Assembly (NCBI GenBank): GCA_041743975.1
Contig: JBGTLT010000200.1
Span: forward strand, 1-64,000
Length of the DNA: 64,000 nucleotides
Direction: 5' to 3'
Source of the DNA: JTS-RE37 sp041743975
GTDB lineage: Bacteria > Bacteroidota > Bacteroidia > Flavobacteriales > Flavobacteriaceae
In this document: positions 52,581 to 60,716 of the stretch, one piece after another
How positions within the stretch are numbered: position 1 is the stretch's first letter
How the letters are laid out: each line of letters opens with the position of its first letter
Notes under the pieces: generated by a model
The model's database searches: none
Told to the model about the DNA's origin: nothing
What the model saw: the letters and a program-made list of their open reading frames with translations, nothing else
Translations under genes and position numbers: made by a program

Positions 52581-52691
52581 ATGGTAACTTTTTTCACCAT
52601 ATTACTTATCCTGGTAGTTCTAAACCTGGCACTTTTAGTATTTAGTGCGGTTGACTCGGGCCAAAAAGTCAATCAACTTCCCAAAAGGTAA
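52581..52691 (+). CDS. Small single-pass membrane peptide (36 residues)
   Basis: ATG to TAA encodes a peptide with one hydrophobic helix (residues 4-21, FFTILLILVVLNLALLVF) and a polar basic tail (SGQKVNQLPKR). The strong -7 element upstream supports expression. It shares a helix pattern with the peptide at 37212-37295: the Asn at residue 15 and the LL-x2-[FM]-S ending. It is below usual gene-calling size. It precedes crcB by 84 bases but probably has its own transcript. Function unknown. Confidence 0.55.
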   Translation: MVTFFTILLILVVLNLALLVFSAVDSGQKVNQLPKR

Positions 52692-52775
52692 TCCCCAACC
52701 TCAACGGCCAGTAACTATCCCTTGATTTGATCCCTTACAAGTATAAAAAAGCGATATAGTTTGTACCTTTAAGGT

Positions 52776-53150
52776 ATGAAATATCAATTATTGCTTGTTT
52801 TTTTAGGCGGTGGCCTGGGAAGCTGCCTTCGTTATTTTATAAGCAAAACGTACAATCCTTTCTCTCAGCATTTTTTTTTCGGCACCTTCGCAGTCAATAT
52901 GGCCGGGTGTTTATTGATCGGCTTCCTCTTAGGGCTGAGCCTTCGACACAATTACCTGAACCAAAGCCAGACCCTGCTTCTTGCTACCGGGTTTTGCGGG
53001 GGTTTCACCACCTTCTCGGCCTTTGCGTTTGAAAACCACGGTCTCCTCAAATCCGGCGACCTGTTCCATTTTACCATTTATACTTTCTGCAGTATTGTTA
53101 TTGGGATCCTGGCCGTATCCCTTGGCCTGTGGCTTTCTAAATTGATCTGA
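52776..53150 (+). CDS. crcB: Fluoride ion channel CrcB/Fluc
   Basis: A 124-residue four-helix membrane protein that exports fluoride as a dual-topology dimer. Motifs: GGGLGSCLRYFISK, FAVNMAGCLLIGFLLG (the sodium/fluoride track Asn), and GFCGGFTTFSAFAFE with the conserved Phe box near residue 74. The fourth helix ends the protein (ILAVSLGLWLSKLI). Family length is normal. No fluoride riboswitch was recognised upstream. Confidence 0.95.
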   Translation: MKYQLLLVFLGGGLGSCLRYFISKTYNPFSQHFFFGTFAVNMAGCLLIGFLLGLSLRHNYLNQSQTLLLATGFCGGFTTFSAFAFENHGLLKSGDLFHFTIYTFCSIVIGILAVSLGLWLSKLI

Positions 53151-53284
53151 ACACTGTTCTCCCTCTATTGGGGCTTCCTGACCTATACATTCAATAAGCG
53201 GTGCACAGGTTGAGGCCCTCGGGTGAACATTTCTGTTCAATTTCACTATTGAGATTCCATTTTTAATAAAGTTATATTGGTTAT

Positions 53285-53303
53285 ACCCATAAAATTATAG
53301 GGT
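53285..53303. promoter_or_regulatory. Distal dyad upstream of the P-II gene
   Basis: ACCC and GGGT arms 11 bases apart (ACCCATAAAATTATAGGGT), an incomplete version of the proximal dyad. Its centre is 53 bases upstream of the proximal centre, about five helical turns. Confidence 0.45.
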
Positions 53304-53336
53304 GTAAATTATGTATTTAATAAAAATGACGTATAG

Positions 53337-53357
53337 ACCCCTATATTTTTTAGGGGT
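53337..53357. promoter_or_regulatory. Proximal dyad upstream of the P-II gene
   Basis: ACCCCTA-N7-TAGGGGT is a perfect 7-base inverted repeat. It ends 15 bases before a TATATTTA box at 53373-53380 and so covers the place of the -33 element, which has no TTG. An activator (or repressor) site for nitrogen control is the natural reading; the regulator is unknown. Confidence 0.6.
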
Positions 53358-53372
53358 GTAACTCATATAATA

Positions 53373-53380
53373 TATATTTA
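53373..53380 (+). promoter_or_regulatory. Promoter -7-like element of the P-II operon
   Basis: TATATTTA resembles TAnnTTTG, 27 bases before the ATG at 53407. No -33 TTG is present, so activation by a factor bound at the dyad is likely. Confidence 0.4.
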
Positions 53381-53406
53381 CCGCCATAATAAACAAAATC
53401 AAACAA

Positions 53407-53745
53407 ATGAAAAAAATCGAAGCAATCATTCGAAAATCGAAATTCGATGATGTCAAGAAAGCACTACATGAAATTGAGGTGAATTTTTTCAGTTACTGGG
53501 ATGTCACCGGTGTAGGCAATGAAAAACAGGGCCACGTCTATAGGGGGATCTCCTACAGTACTGCAGATATCCAGCGCCGATATCTTGTGATCGTCATTTC
53601 CGATGAATTTCTGGAAAGGACATTGAACGCCATTTTTGATTCTGCACGTACAGGAAATGTGGGCGATGGAAAAATATTTGTTTCCGATATGCTGAACGCC
53701 TACAGGATTCGGACCGGCGAAAATGGACACGCAGGAATCAACTAA
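53407..53745 (+). CDS. P-II family nitrogen regulator
   Basis: A 112-residue trimeric P-II signal protein that senses 2-oxoglutarate and ATP/ADP. It starts MKKIEAIIRKSKFDDVKKAL; the T-loop is VTGVGNEKQGHVYRGISYSTAD with Tyr50 at the position uridylylated in E. coli (Y51). Later, RTGNVGDGKIFVSDMLNAYRIRTGE matches the nucleotide-binding B and C loops. The T-loop is longer/different from GlnB of enteric bacteria, as usual for GlnK-like proteins coupled to Amt. It lies 29 bases upstream of the ammonium transporter gene, so it is GlnK-like in role. Confidence 0.95.
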   Translation: MKKIEAIIRKSKFDDVKKALHEIEVNFFSYWDVTGVGNEKQGHVYRGISYSTADIQRRYLVIVISDEFLERTLNAIFDSARTGNVGDGKIFVSDMLNAYRIRTGENGHAGIN

Positions 53746-53774
53746 TTATTTTAACAACCTAATACTTATATCTA

Positions 53775-55028
53775 ATGGACGCAGGATTATTCACAGCAAA
53801 CAATGTCTGGATGATGATTTGTACCGCCCTGGTATTCTTTATGCACACAGGGTTCGCATTTCTGGAGATTGGGCTTACAAGACAAAAAAATACCATTAAC
53901 ATCCTATTTAAGAATATATTTATAATTACAGTCGGACTGCTGATGTACTACATAGGCGGCTTCAATCTCATGTATCCCGGTTTTGAAGAGGGCTCCATGG
54001 GGATCCTAGATTTTGCAGGTTTCGGCATTGCCGCCCCGGAAAACGGGATGACAGCAGAATATGCAGACGGCGGATATACCTGGTGGACGGATTTCCTATT
54101 CCAGGGTATGTTTGCGGCAACCGCAGCCACCATTGTTTCGGGCGCTGTTGCGGAACGTATTAAATTAGGGCCCTTTATGATCTTTACGGTCCTCTATGTC
54201 GGCCTGGTTTACCCCATCGTGGGATCCTGGCAATGGGGGGGTGGATTCCTATCCACCCTCGGGGGGGAAAACGGAGGGTTTTATGACTTTGCCGGTTCTA
54301 CCCTTGTCCATTCTGTGGGCGGATGGGGAGCACTTGTAGCCATTTACCTCCTCGGCGCACGGATAGGCAAATTCGGGGAAGGTGGCAAGGCACAGGCCAT
54401 TCCGGGACATAGTATCCCAATGGCGACCGCCGGGGTATTGATCCTTTGGCTGGGATGGTTCGGATTCAACGGGGGCTCCGTTCTGTCTGCAGACCCTGCA
54501 ACCACATCCCTCGTGCTGGTGACTACCTGTCTGGCGGCGGCAGCAGGTGGAATTGGCGCCTTTACACTCTCCTCATTGTTATATAAAAACTATGACCTTA
54601 CCATGTTCCTCAATGGGATACTTGGAGGCCTGGTTGGTATCACAGCCGGAGCAGACCTTATGTCCCCGAATGAAGCAGTAGTAATCGGCCTGATCGCAGG
54701 GGTCATCATAGTACTTGGTGTAGCACTTATTGACAAACTAAAACTCGATGATCCCGTTGGGGCTGTAGCCGTCCACCTTATTTGCGGGATGTGGGGCACC
54801 CTGGCAGTCGGGATTTTCGGGGCCAAGGCAGGGATGGACCAATTGATTTATCAGTTGGCCGGTATTGGAGCCGCAGGGGCTTTCTGTGTGCTATTTGCCT
54901 TCCTGATCCTCTTCACCCTCAAGAAAACAGTGGGAATACGGGTGCCCAAAGAAGAAGAACTGGAAGGGCTGGACATACACGAGCATGGAATGGATGCCTA
55001 TGCCGATTTCAGGATGAACCAACATTAA
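53775..55028 (+). CDS. amt: Ammonium transporter (Amt family)
   Basis: A 417-residue Amt with about 11 membrane helices. The signature region HTGFAFLEIGLTRQKNT and the pore twin histidines are present, in STLVHSVGGWG and VAVHLICGMWG, as is the phenylalanine gate region (FQGMFAATAATIVSGAVAERI). It imports ammonium (or ammonia) and is expected to be plugged by the P-II protein under ammonium excess. It sits second in the P-II, amt, porin cluster, with a hairpin downstream. Confidence 0.97.
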   Translation: MDAGLFTANNVWMMICTALVFFMHTGFAFLEIGLTRQKNTINILFKNIFIITVGLLMYYIGGFNLMYPGFEEGSMGILDFAGFGIAAPENGMTAEYADGGYTWWTDFLFQGMFAATAATIVSGAVAERIKLGPFMIFTVLYVGLVYPIVGSWQWGGGFLSTLGGENGGFYDFAGSTLVHSVGGWGALVAIYLLGARIGKFGEGGKAQAIPGHSIPMATAGVLILWLGWFGFNGGSVLSADPATTSLVLVTTCLAAAAGGIGAFTLSSLLYKNYDLTMFLNGILGGLVGITAGADLMSPNEAVVIGLIAGVIIVLGVALIDKLKLDDPVGAVAVHLICGMWGTLAVGIFGAKAGMDQLIYQLAGIGAAGAFCVLFAFLILFTLKKTVGIRVPKEEELEGLDIHEHGMDAYADFRMNQH

Positions 55029-55040
55029 ACTATAAATATG

Positions 55041-55068
55041 AACGGAGCGTTCTGCCAAACGCTCCGTT
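55041..55068 (+). terminator. Intercistronic hairpin after amt
   Basis: AACGGAGCGTT and AACGCTCCGTT form a perfect 11-base stem with a six-base loop, 12 bases after the amt stop. The tail is CTATAACCTTTT, a poor U tract, so it may be a weak terminator or an RNA-stabilising processing element that lowers porin expression relative to amt. Confidence 0.65.
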
Positions 55069-55140
55069 CTATAACCTTTTCACTAAACTGTTTTACATCG
55101 TCTAACACCTTCCCCATAGGGAAGCCTTAAACATTGAATT

Positions 55141-56193
55141 ATGAAATCGATTACATTCACAAATTACATAAAATTTCTTCTTTATTCAATACTAATATCA
55201 GTATCCGTTTCGCTGTCGGCTCAGGATGAGCCTGAAGACACGGAGAAGAAATTCACCATCACCGGTTCGGTGGATGCCTATTACCGGGTTAACTTTAATT
55301 CTGCCAATTCCGGTGACAATTATTCAGCACCTGGCAGTTCCTTTGCCAACCTGCCCGGATTTGCCCTTGGGATGGCCAATGTCATAGCCAGTTACCAAGG
55401 GGAGAAAGTGGGGTTCACCGCGGACCTGGTATTTGGGCCCAGGGGGACAGATGCCATATTTGCATCCCCAATGTATTCAGCAACCGGCAATATTGTCAAC
55501 CAATTATTTGTGTTCTGGAATGTCAGTGACAATGTAAAACTCACCTTTGGCAATTTCAACACCTTTTTGGGGTATGAAGTCATTTCGCCCGTGCCCAATT
55601 TCAATTACAGCACATCCTACTTGTTTTCATACGGACCCTTCAGCCATACAGGCCTTCGAGCAGATTTTGATCTTGGGAATGACTGGTCTGTCATGCTGGC
55701 CGTGATGAACCCCACGGACCTTACTGAGTTAAACCCAGCCGGCACCTATGCATATGGAGGACAATTGGGATATAGCGGCCAGTATTTAAACCTGCTTGCT
55801 GATGACGGTGCTTTTGAGATCGACTATACAGGTGGTTTTGATATCACGGATTCGTTTTATCTGGGGATCAATGCAGCTTATTTTGATGGCTCCGATGATA
55901 CCGGCTTTGCAGGCGGGGCACTATATCCCCAGCTAAAGACCTCCGAAAATTTTACAATCGGACTTAGGGGGGAATACTTTGTGGAAACAGGTGATTTTGG
56001 TGCCATTGGCACCGATGTAGAGGATTCGAGCGTTTTAGCAGTGACCCTGACAGGCAGTGCCACCATCGGTGACCTCATTATAAAGCCTGAATTACGGTTG
56101 GATAGTGCCTCTGATGATGCCTTCCTTGATACGGACGGAGAACCTGTCAAAAGCCTTTCCTCCTTCCTGCTGGCGGCGATATACTCCTTCTAG
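55141..56193 (+). CDS. Outer-membrane porin (beta-barrel)
   Basis: A 350-residue protein with a signal peptide ending at LSAQ (about residue 28), then a beta-barrel of alternating strands (FTITGSVDAYYRVNFN at the first strand; last strand SSFLLAAIYSF with terminal Phe). It resembles the 'porin' family found next to amt in Bacteroidota, which is thought to admit small substrates. Its place behind P-II and amt suggests ammonium or other small N compound entry across the outer membrane; inference from context. The leader is short and no separate promoter was found. Confidence 0.85.
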   Translation: MKSITFTNYIKFLLYSILISVSVSLSAQDEPEDTEKKFTITGSVDAYYRVNFNSANSGDNYSAPGSSFANLPGFALGMANVIASYQGEKVGFTADLVFGPRGTDAIFASPMYSATGNIVNQLFVFWNVSDNVKLTFGNFNTFLGYEVISPVPNFNYSTSYLFSYGPFSHTGLRADFDLGNDWSVMLAVMNPTDLTELNPAGTYAYGGQLGYSGQYLNLLADDGAFEIDYTGGFDITDSFYLGINAAYFDGSDDTGFAGGALYPQLKTSENFTIGLRGEYFVETGDFGAIGTDVEDSSVLAVTLTGSATIGDLIIKPELRLDSASDDAFLDTDGEPVKSLSSFLLAAIYSF

Positions 56194-56235
56194 GAGCAAC
56201 CATAGTAGTTTGGTTTTTTTAGTTTAGTTTTTAAT

Positions 56236-56313
56236 AAGGTTCCGATCTCCCGGATAAGCTATGGATTGCTCCTGGTTACTCTGTTCATGGTGTCTGGAGA
56301 AGGTCGGAACCTT
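56236..56313. repeat. Inverted repeat between porin and DUF1684 genes
   Basis: AAGGTTCCGA at 56236-56245 pairs with TCGGAACCTT at 56304-56313, with CTCC (56247-56250) and GGAG (56296-56299) adding to the stem; the loop is about 45 bases. The right arm abuts the stop codon of the convergent gene. It is unlike a standard terminator because of the large loop, and may be a bidirectional transcription end or a structured RNA. Confidence 0.55.
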
Positions 56314-56952
56314 TTAATTGCGAAAAGCTTTAACACCAGCCTTGACGGGTGTTTTCAATTCATTTACGGCAGGGACCAATGGGCATGAATATTTTTTATT
56401 GTAGGCACAATACGGATTATAAGCCTTGTTGAAATCAATTATGATCGAATCCCCCTCCGGGATCCGCAGATCAATATACCGGCCCCCGCCATAGGTTTCC
56501 TCCCCATTGGTTGCATCTAAAAATGGCAGGAATAAGTAGTCTGCATATTCCTCCTGTAGCATCAACTCCCTGTTTTGATACACTTCCAGTTGCTGTTTAA
56601 CGCCATTAAGCGTAAAGTGCGCGATCCCATATAACACTTCTTCAGATTTCCGGTCGGTAGAGGTTGGCATCAGGAAGGGCAGTGCATCCGGTGTCCTGAC
56701 CAGGGTTGCGACCACCCTGAAGTTTGTGTCCGGCTTAAAAAATTCATGTCCGTTAAAATCTTTCCGGAAGCGATCTGGCAAGGGAGATGTTTCCGGATCC
56801 CGAAACTCGGAATTCAGGTTGGACTGAAACTGGAGAATTTCGGCTACCGGGTCTGAAGGATCTCCTGAACCCGCAGCCCCGGCCATGTCATGGTATTTCT
56901 TTTCCTGACAGCCGATCAATACCAATAATAAGATCACCAATAGGTTTTTCAT
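56314..56952 (-). CDS. DUF1684 family lipoprotein
   Basis: A 212-residue lipoprotein with the lipobox VLIGC near residue 15. The DUF1684 domain (about residues 70-200) includes VLYGIAHFTLNGVKQQLEVYQ, FLPFLDATNGEETYGGGRYIDLRIPEGDSIIIDFNKAYNPYCAYNKKYSCPLVP, the family hallmark block with Y-G-G-G-R-Y and Asn-Pro-Tyr-Cys. Function unknown; likely in the periplasm. It is convergent with the porin gene. Confidence 0.92.
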   Translation of the reverse strand: MKNLLVILLLVLIGCQEKKYHDMAGAAGSGDPSDPVAEILQFQSNLNSEFRDPETSPLPDRFRKDFNGHEFFKPDTNFRVVATLVRTPDALPFLMPTSTDRKSEEVLYGIAHFTLNGVKQQLEVYQNRELMLQEEYADYLFLPFLDATNGEETYGGGRYIDLRIPEGDSIIIDFNKAYNPYCAYNKKYSCPLVPAVNELKTPVKAGVKAFRN

Positions 56953-57140
56953 ATGTTCCCTGTACCTTTCAAAAATACAACATAGCGCAATTTTAAGTAG
57001 CTTTGGGAACGATTAAAAAAAAGTGCTATCCCCTACTTCCCTTCCATAAGGCCCTGGCAGGTTAAAGGCTGGCGATATACTATACTGAATAAGGCAATGC
57101 CCTGACGACCCTGTCAGGCTTTATAGCTGACAGACCACCC

Positions 57141-58355
57141 ATGCGGCAACTCTACCAAACGTATCTCAGCGCATTCAAAGGACTTTCTGCCGAGGTTTGG
57201 TGGCTTGCCCTGATCACGCTGATCAACCGGGCCGGTACCATGGTGATCCCCTTTTTATCGTTGTACCTAACGCAGGAACGGGGGTTTACCCTGGAGAATG
57301 TTGGGTTTATTATGAGTTGTTTCGGGTTCGGCTCTCTTTTGGGTACCTGGACCGGTGGTAAGCTTACAGACCTCTTTGGATATTACCGTGTGATGCTTAT
57401 AAGCCTGCTGTGTTCCGGGATATTATTTATGGTCCTACAATTTCTTACCGCCTATTGGGCAATTTGCGGCGGAATATTCATCCTTATGATCTTTAGTGAT
57501 GCATTCCGACCGGCTTCCTTTGCAGCCCTCATCGCATACAGCAAACCCGAGAACAAAACGCGGTCCATTACGCTAATCCGGCTCGCCATAAACCTGGGGT
57601 ATTCCGCGGGGCCGGCAATGGGGGGCCTGATCATTGCGGCTGTGGGCTATTTTGGCCTTTTCTGGGTAGATGGGATCACCTGCATTATGGCTGGGCTTTT
57701 GTTGCTCTTTATCCTGAATCCCAAAAAAGCCAGGATCCAGGATCATTTTGCCAATTTAAAACCCTTGTCGGCCTATACAGATCGGTCCTATATCATCTTC
57801 ATTGCAGCCATGGTGATGTTCGGGTTTATTTTTGTCCAGTATTTTTCCACCATTCCCCTGTACTACAATGTGGTACATGCCCTTAGTGAACTGCAGATAG
57901 GCCTGTTGCTTGCCATGAATGGTTTCCTGATCTTTGTATTTGAAATGCCGCTGATCAAATTCATGGAAAGCAGGACCTGGTCAAAGATTACCAATGTTTG
58001 TGTGGGATTGTTTTTAGTAGGAATGAGTTTTTTGTTGTTGAACCTGAGTTCCTGGAGCGGGGTCCTGGTTTTGGGGATGCTTTTGATGACGCTCGGGGAA
58101 ATGATAGCCTTCCCGTTTTCCAATTCGTATGCCATGGACAGGGCACGGCGTGGCAAGGCAGGCGAATATATGGCGCTGTATAGTATGGCATTTTCCTTCT
58201 CACATATCTTTGCCCATAACCTGGGGATGCGCTCCATTGCCTCCCAGGGTTATAGCACAACCTGGTATGCGGCTGCGGTAATCAGCCTTATAGGGATTTT
58301 GATGCTGATGCACCTCAGCAATAAAAATAAACGTATAAAAGAAATAGCACCATGA
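57141..58355 (+). CDS. MFS transporter
   Basis: A 404-residue major facilitator with 12 predicted membrane helices. Motif-A-like GTWTGGKLTDLFGYYRVML is between helices 2 and 3, and LSNKNKRIKEI is the cytoplasmic tail. It resembles DHA1-type drug or sugar efflux/uptake proteins; the substrate is unknown. It overlaps by four bases (ATGA) the start of a broken DJ-1/PfpI gene, which would have been its operon partner. Confidence 0.92.
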   Translation: MRQLYQTYLSAFKGLSAEVWWLALITLINRAGTMVIPFLSLYLTQERGFTLENVGFIMSCFGFGSLLGTWTGGKLTDLFGYYRVMLISLLCSGILFMVLQFLTAYWAICGGIFILMIFSDAFRPASFAALIAYSKPENKTRSITLIRLAINLGYSAGPAMGGLIIAAVGYFGLFWVDGITCIMAGLLLLFILNPKKARIQDHFANLKPLSAYTDRSYIIFIAAMVMFGFIFVQYFSTIPLYYNVVHALSELQIGLLLAMNGFLIFVFEMPLIKFMESRTWSKITNVCVGLFLVGMSFLLLNLSSWSGVLVLGMLLMTLGEMIAFPFSNSYAMDRARRGKAGEYMALYSMAFSFSHIFAHNLGMRSIASQGYSTTWYAAAVISLIGILMLMHLSNKNKRIKEIAP

Positions 58356-59059
58356 AAAACCTGTTAATCGGCTGTCTGTTTACCCTCCTGCTCCCCGGCC
58401 AGCAGGAGGCGGACCCAAAAAGTAGGCCGAAAAAACAGCACTTTGGTAGCCGGCAGATACAACGTTGCCTTCCTGATCATGGATGGCACTTATAATACAG
58501 AGTTCACGGCGCCTTATTATATTTTCCAGCATACGCAGTACCGCGACAGCATCAAAGCGATGAATGTGTTCACAGTTGCCAATACAAACGGACCTATTAC
58601 CACTTTTGAAGGTTTGCGTATCCTGCCCGATTTCAATTACACCACTGACAAACTGCCCCCGATAGATATCCTGGTAGTCCCCAGTGCGGAACATCACCTG
58701 CATACCGATACAGGATACCGTAATGCTGGATTTTGTAAAAAGGACGGATCAAAAAGCGCTGTTCATCACCTCCCATTGTGACGGGGCTTTTGTCCTGGCC
58801 AGTACCGGAATTCTCGATCAGGTTGTCTCAACCACCTTTCCGGCTGATATTGAGATATATAAAGCACGATTTCCACAGTTAAGAGTTGCTGACAGTGTGC
58901 TTTTTGTTCATGACGGAAAGTAAATCACCTCTGCCGGCGGTGCGAAAAGCCCTGTATCTTTGCGAATACCTGTATGGCAAGGAAATTGCAGAATCCCTGG
59001 CCAGCGGGCTCGTTATAGACTGGGACCTGGACAAAGTACCGCACCTCATTCATCAATAA
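58352..59059 (+). pseudogene. Broken DJ-1/PfpI family protein gene
   Basis: Starting with an ATG that overlaps the MFS stop, the frame encodes a lipoprotein-like signal (MKNLLIGCLFTLLLPG). It then loses frame; protein-like reading resumes in a second frame at about 58449 (RYNVAFLIMDGTYNTEFTAPYYIFQHT). It shifts again near 58710 to a third (DTVMLDFVKRTDQKALFITSHCDGAFVLASTG), hits a TAA at 58921-58923 after HDGK, reads ITSAGGAKS, and shifts once more before LYLCEYLYGKEIAESLASGL. These parts make up a DJ-1/PfpI (glutamine-amidotransferase-like) domain with the nucleophile cysteine in SHCDG. At least three frameshifts and one nonsense mutation; the 3' end overlaps the convergent gene. Confidence 0.85.
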
Positions 59060-60464
59060 GGTCATAACGGGCGTCCTTCAGGTATGTATCCACGATTTTA
59101 TTAAACTCCGGGGCAATCCTCAATAAGGCTGTATGCTCAAGGCCATACAATTCTTCCTTATTGGTATACCCGTTCCTGAGTAATTCCTCCAGATAAAACA
59201 AGGCCGTTCCGTAATCTTCAAACCTGGCACTATCAGAAATAATTTTGAGATAATAGCTATAGTCCGCAGGATCCGATATGGTCTTGAGCATCCAAAGGAA
59301 GTGGACCGCATCGACATTGATCTGGTTTTCGGCCATTTCGATATCCAAATTATCTTCCACAAGTGCATTGATATACCCCAGGAGGCGCTTTCCCATCTGC
59401 CGTTCAGGCGCTATCGTTTTTTCTTCGTATTTTTTCAGTTCCCCCATTTGGTAATTCCACCAACCCAGGTTATTGAAATTTAGACTCTCGATATCTTCCG
59501 AAAGGCTAAACCGGTAATCCTCCCTGATAAAGGATTCATTGAACAGGAAGGTGTTTTCCTGTCTGCGTTGGGCCCGGAAGAGTTTATTTTTTCCCAGTAT
59601 CTTCCTGCGTTCAACCAGGGAGCCTACATCCATATGGGTCCGGAAAACCGCTATCATCTGGTCCAGCTGTGCATAGCTGCCCGTCAGGTCGTTTTTGGAA
59701 TACAAGGTGTTCAGCAATTCTAAATTCCGCTGGTAAGCAGCCTGTATGAACTGTTCATCCCTGACAGCATTGCCTTTGGCCACCGCTGCCAGCGTGAACA
59801 GTTCCATTGCCTTCTCCAAATAGGATTGCTGTGGCCAGGTGTGGCCACCGTCAAAAACCAATAGGTTATTCGGAAATTTTAACTTGTTCAGGATGGTCTC
59901 TGCATCCAGCATATCTGCATAACTAAAGTCCTCATTCCCCACAATTCCAATGAAATGAAATAGGTTTTTACTGTTCAACAGCTCTGTGTTGGGTATGGTG
60001 GCCCCACAGGATATCACACCTTCAATATTCTTTATAAAGCTCGGCAGCAATGATGCCATCCGGGCACCCGAAGAAAATCCTGCAGTGTACACCCTGTTGG
60101 CATGGATCGGAAAAATGGAAAGTACTTCATTGAACATGCGGTTAGCAATCAGAATATTCTTGGAAATGGAGAGGCTATCATACAGGTTGTTGGATGCCGC
60201 GAGTATATAATGCTGTTTTTCAGCCGCTTCCTTAAACATCCGTAAGGCTTGCTTCCCGCGACCCCCCATGTCAAAAACAAATAAAACCGGCCATTTTCCC
60301 GTATTTTCGAAATTGGTGGGTAGATAGAGGGCCAAGGTTTCCGGAAGGGAATCGTTTACGCGGAGGGAATCAATGATCAACCCCTTCTTTAATTTTAGCT
60401 GCTCCTGGGAATGTCCAATAAAAGCCCATCCCAGAAAGAGCAGGCACATTAGTGTTTTTTTCAT
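59046..60464 (-). CDS. Exported alpha/beta-hydrolase-like protein with helical C-terminal half
   Basis: A 472-residue secreted protein. The start is set at MKKTLMCLLFLGWAFIGHSQ, a signal peptide; 16 upstream codons are open. The first half is an esterase/feruloyl-esterase-like alpha/beta hydrolase: WPVLFVFDMGGRGKQALR, the nucleophile elbow AGFSSGARMASLL, and the His region FDGGHTWP. An acidic residue between them (DAETIL or NED) may complete the triad. The second half is helical, TPR-like. It is probably a periplasmic esterase or peptidase of unknown substrate. Confidence 0.75.
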   Translation of the reverse strand: MKKTLMCLLFLGWAFIGHSQEQLKLKKGLIIDSLRVNDSLPETLALYLPTNFENTGKWPVLFVFDMGGRGKQALRMFKEAAEKQHYILAASNNLYDSLSISKNILIANRMFNEVLSIFPIHANRVYTAGFSSGARMASLLPSFIKNIEGVISCGATIPNTELLNSKNLFHFIGIVGNEDFSYADMLDAETILNKLKFPNNLLVFDGGHTWPQQSYLEKAMELFTLAAVAKGNAVRDEQFIQAAYQRNLELLNTLYSKNDLTGSYAQLDQMIAVFRTHMDVGSLVERRKILGKNKLFRAQRRQENTFLFNESFIREDYRFSLSEDIESLNFNNLGWWNYQMGELKKYEEKTIAPERQMGKRLLGYINALVEDNLDIEMAENQINVDAVHFLWMLKTISDPADYSYYLKIISDSARFEDYGTALFYLEELLRNGYTNKEELYGLEHTALLRIAPEFNKIVDTYLKDARYDLIDE

Positions 60465-60716
60465 ACAATTTTTTTCATCAAAAATCCGGCCAAACATGCA
60501 ATCCAAACCCAATGGACTTCCTAGGCCTTCTGCTCGCTAAAGTTAAACCCTGTAACTGAATTAAGCAATTTTACTGAGCTGCCAAAATATTGGAGCAGGA
60601 CTCATCCACAAAGGGACCGGACTTCTATACCTTAAATTTTGGCCATACCCGGTACACCAAGGCCATGGCCCTGGACATTTAAATGTAAGTAGCCTGGAAG
60701 CCCGACTGTTTCCGCA

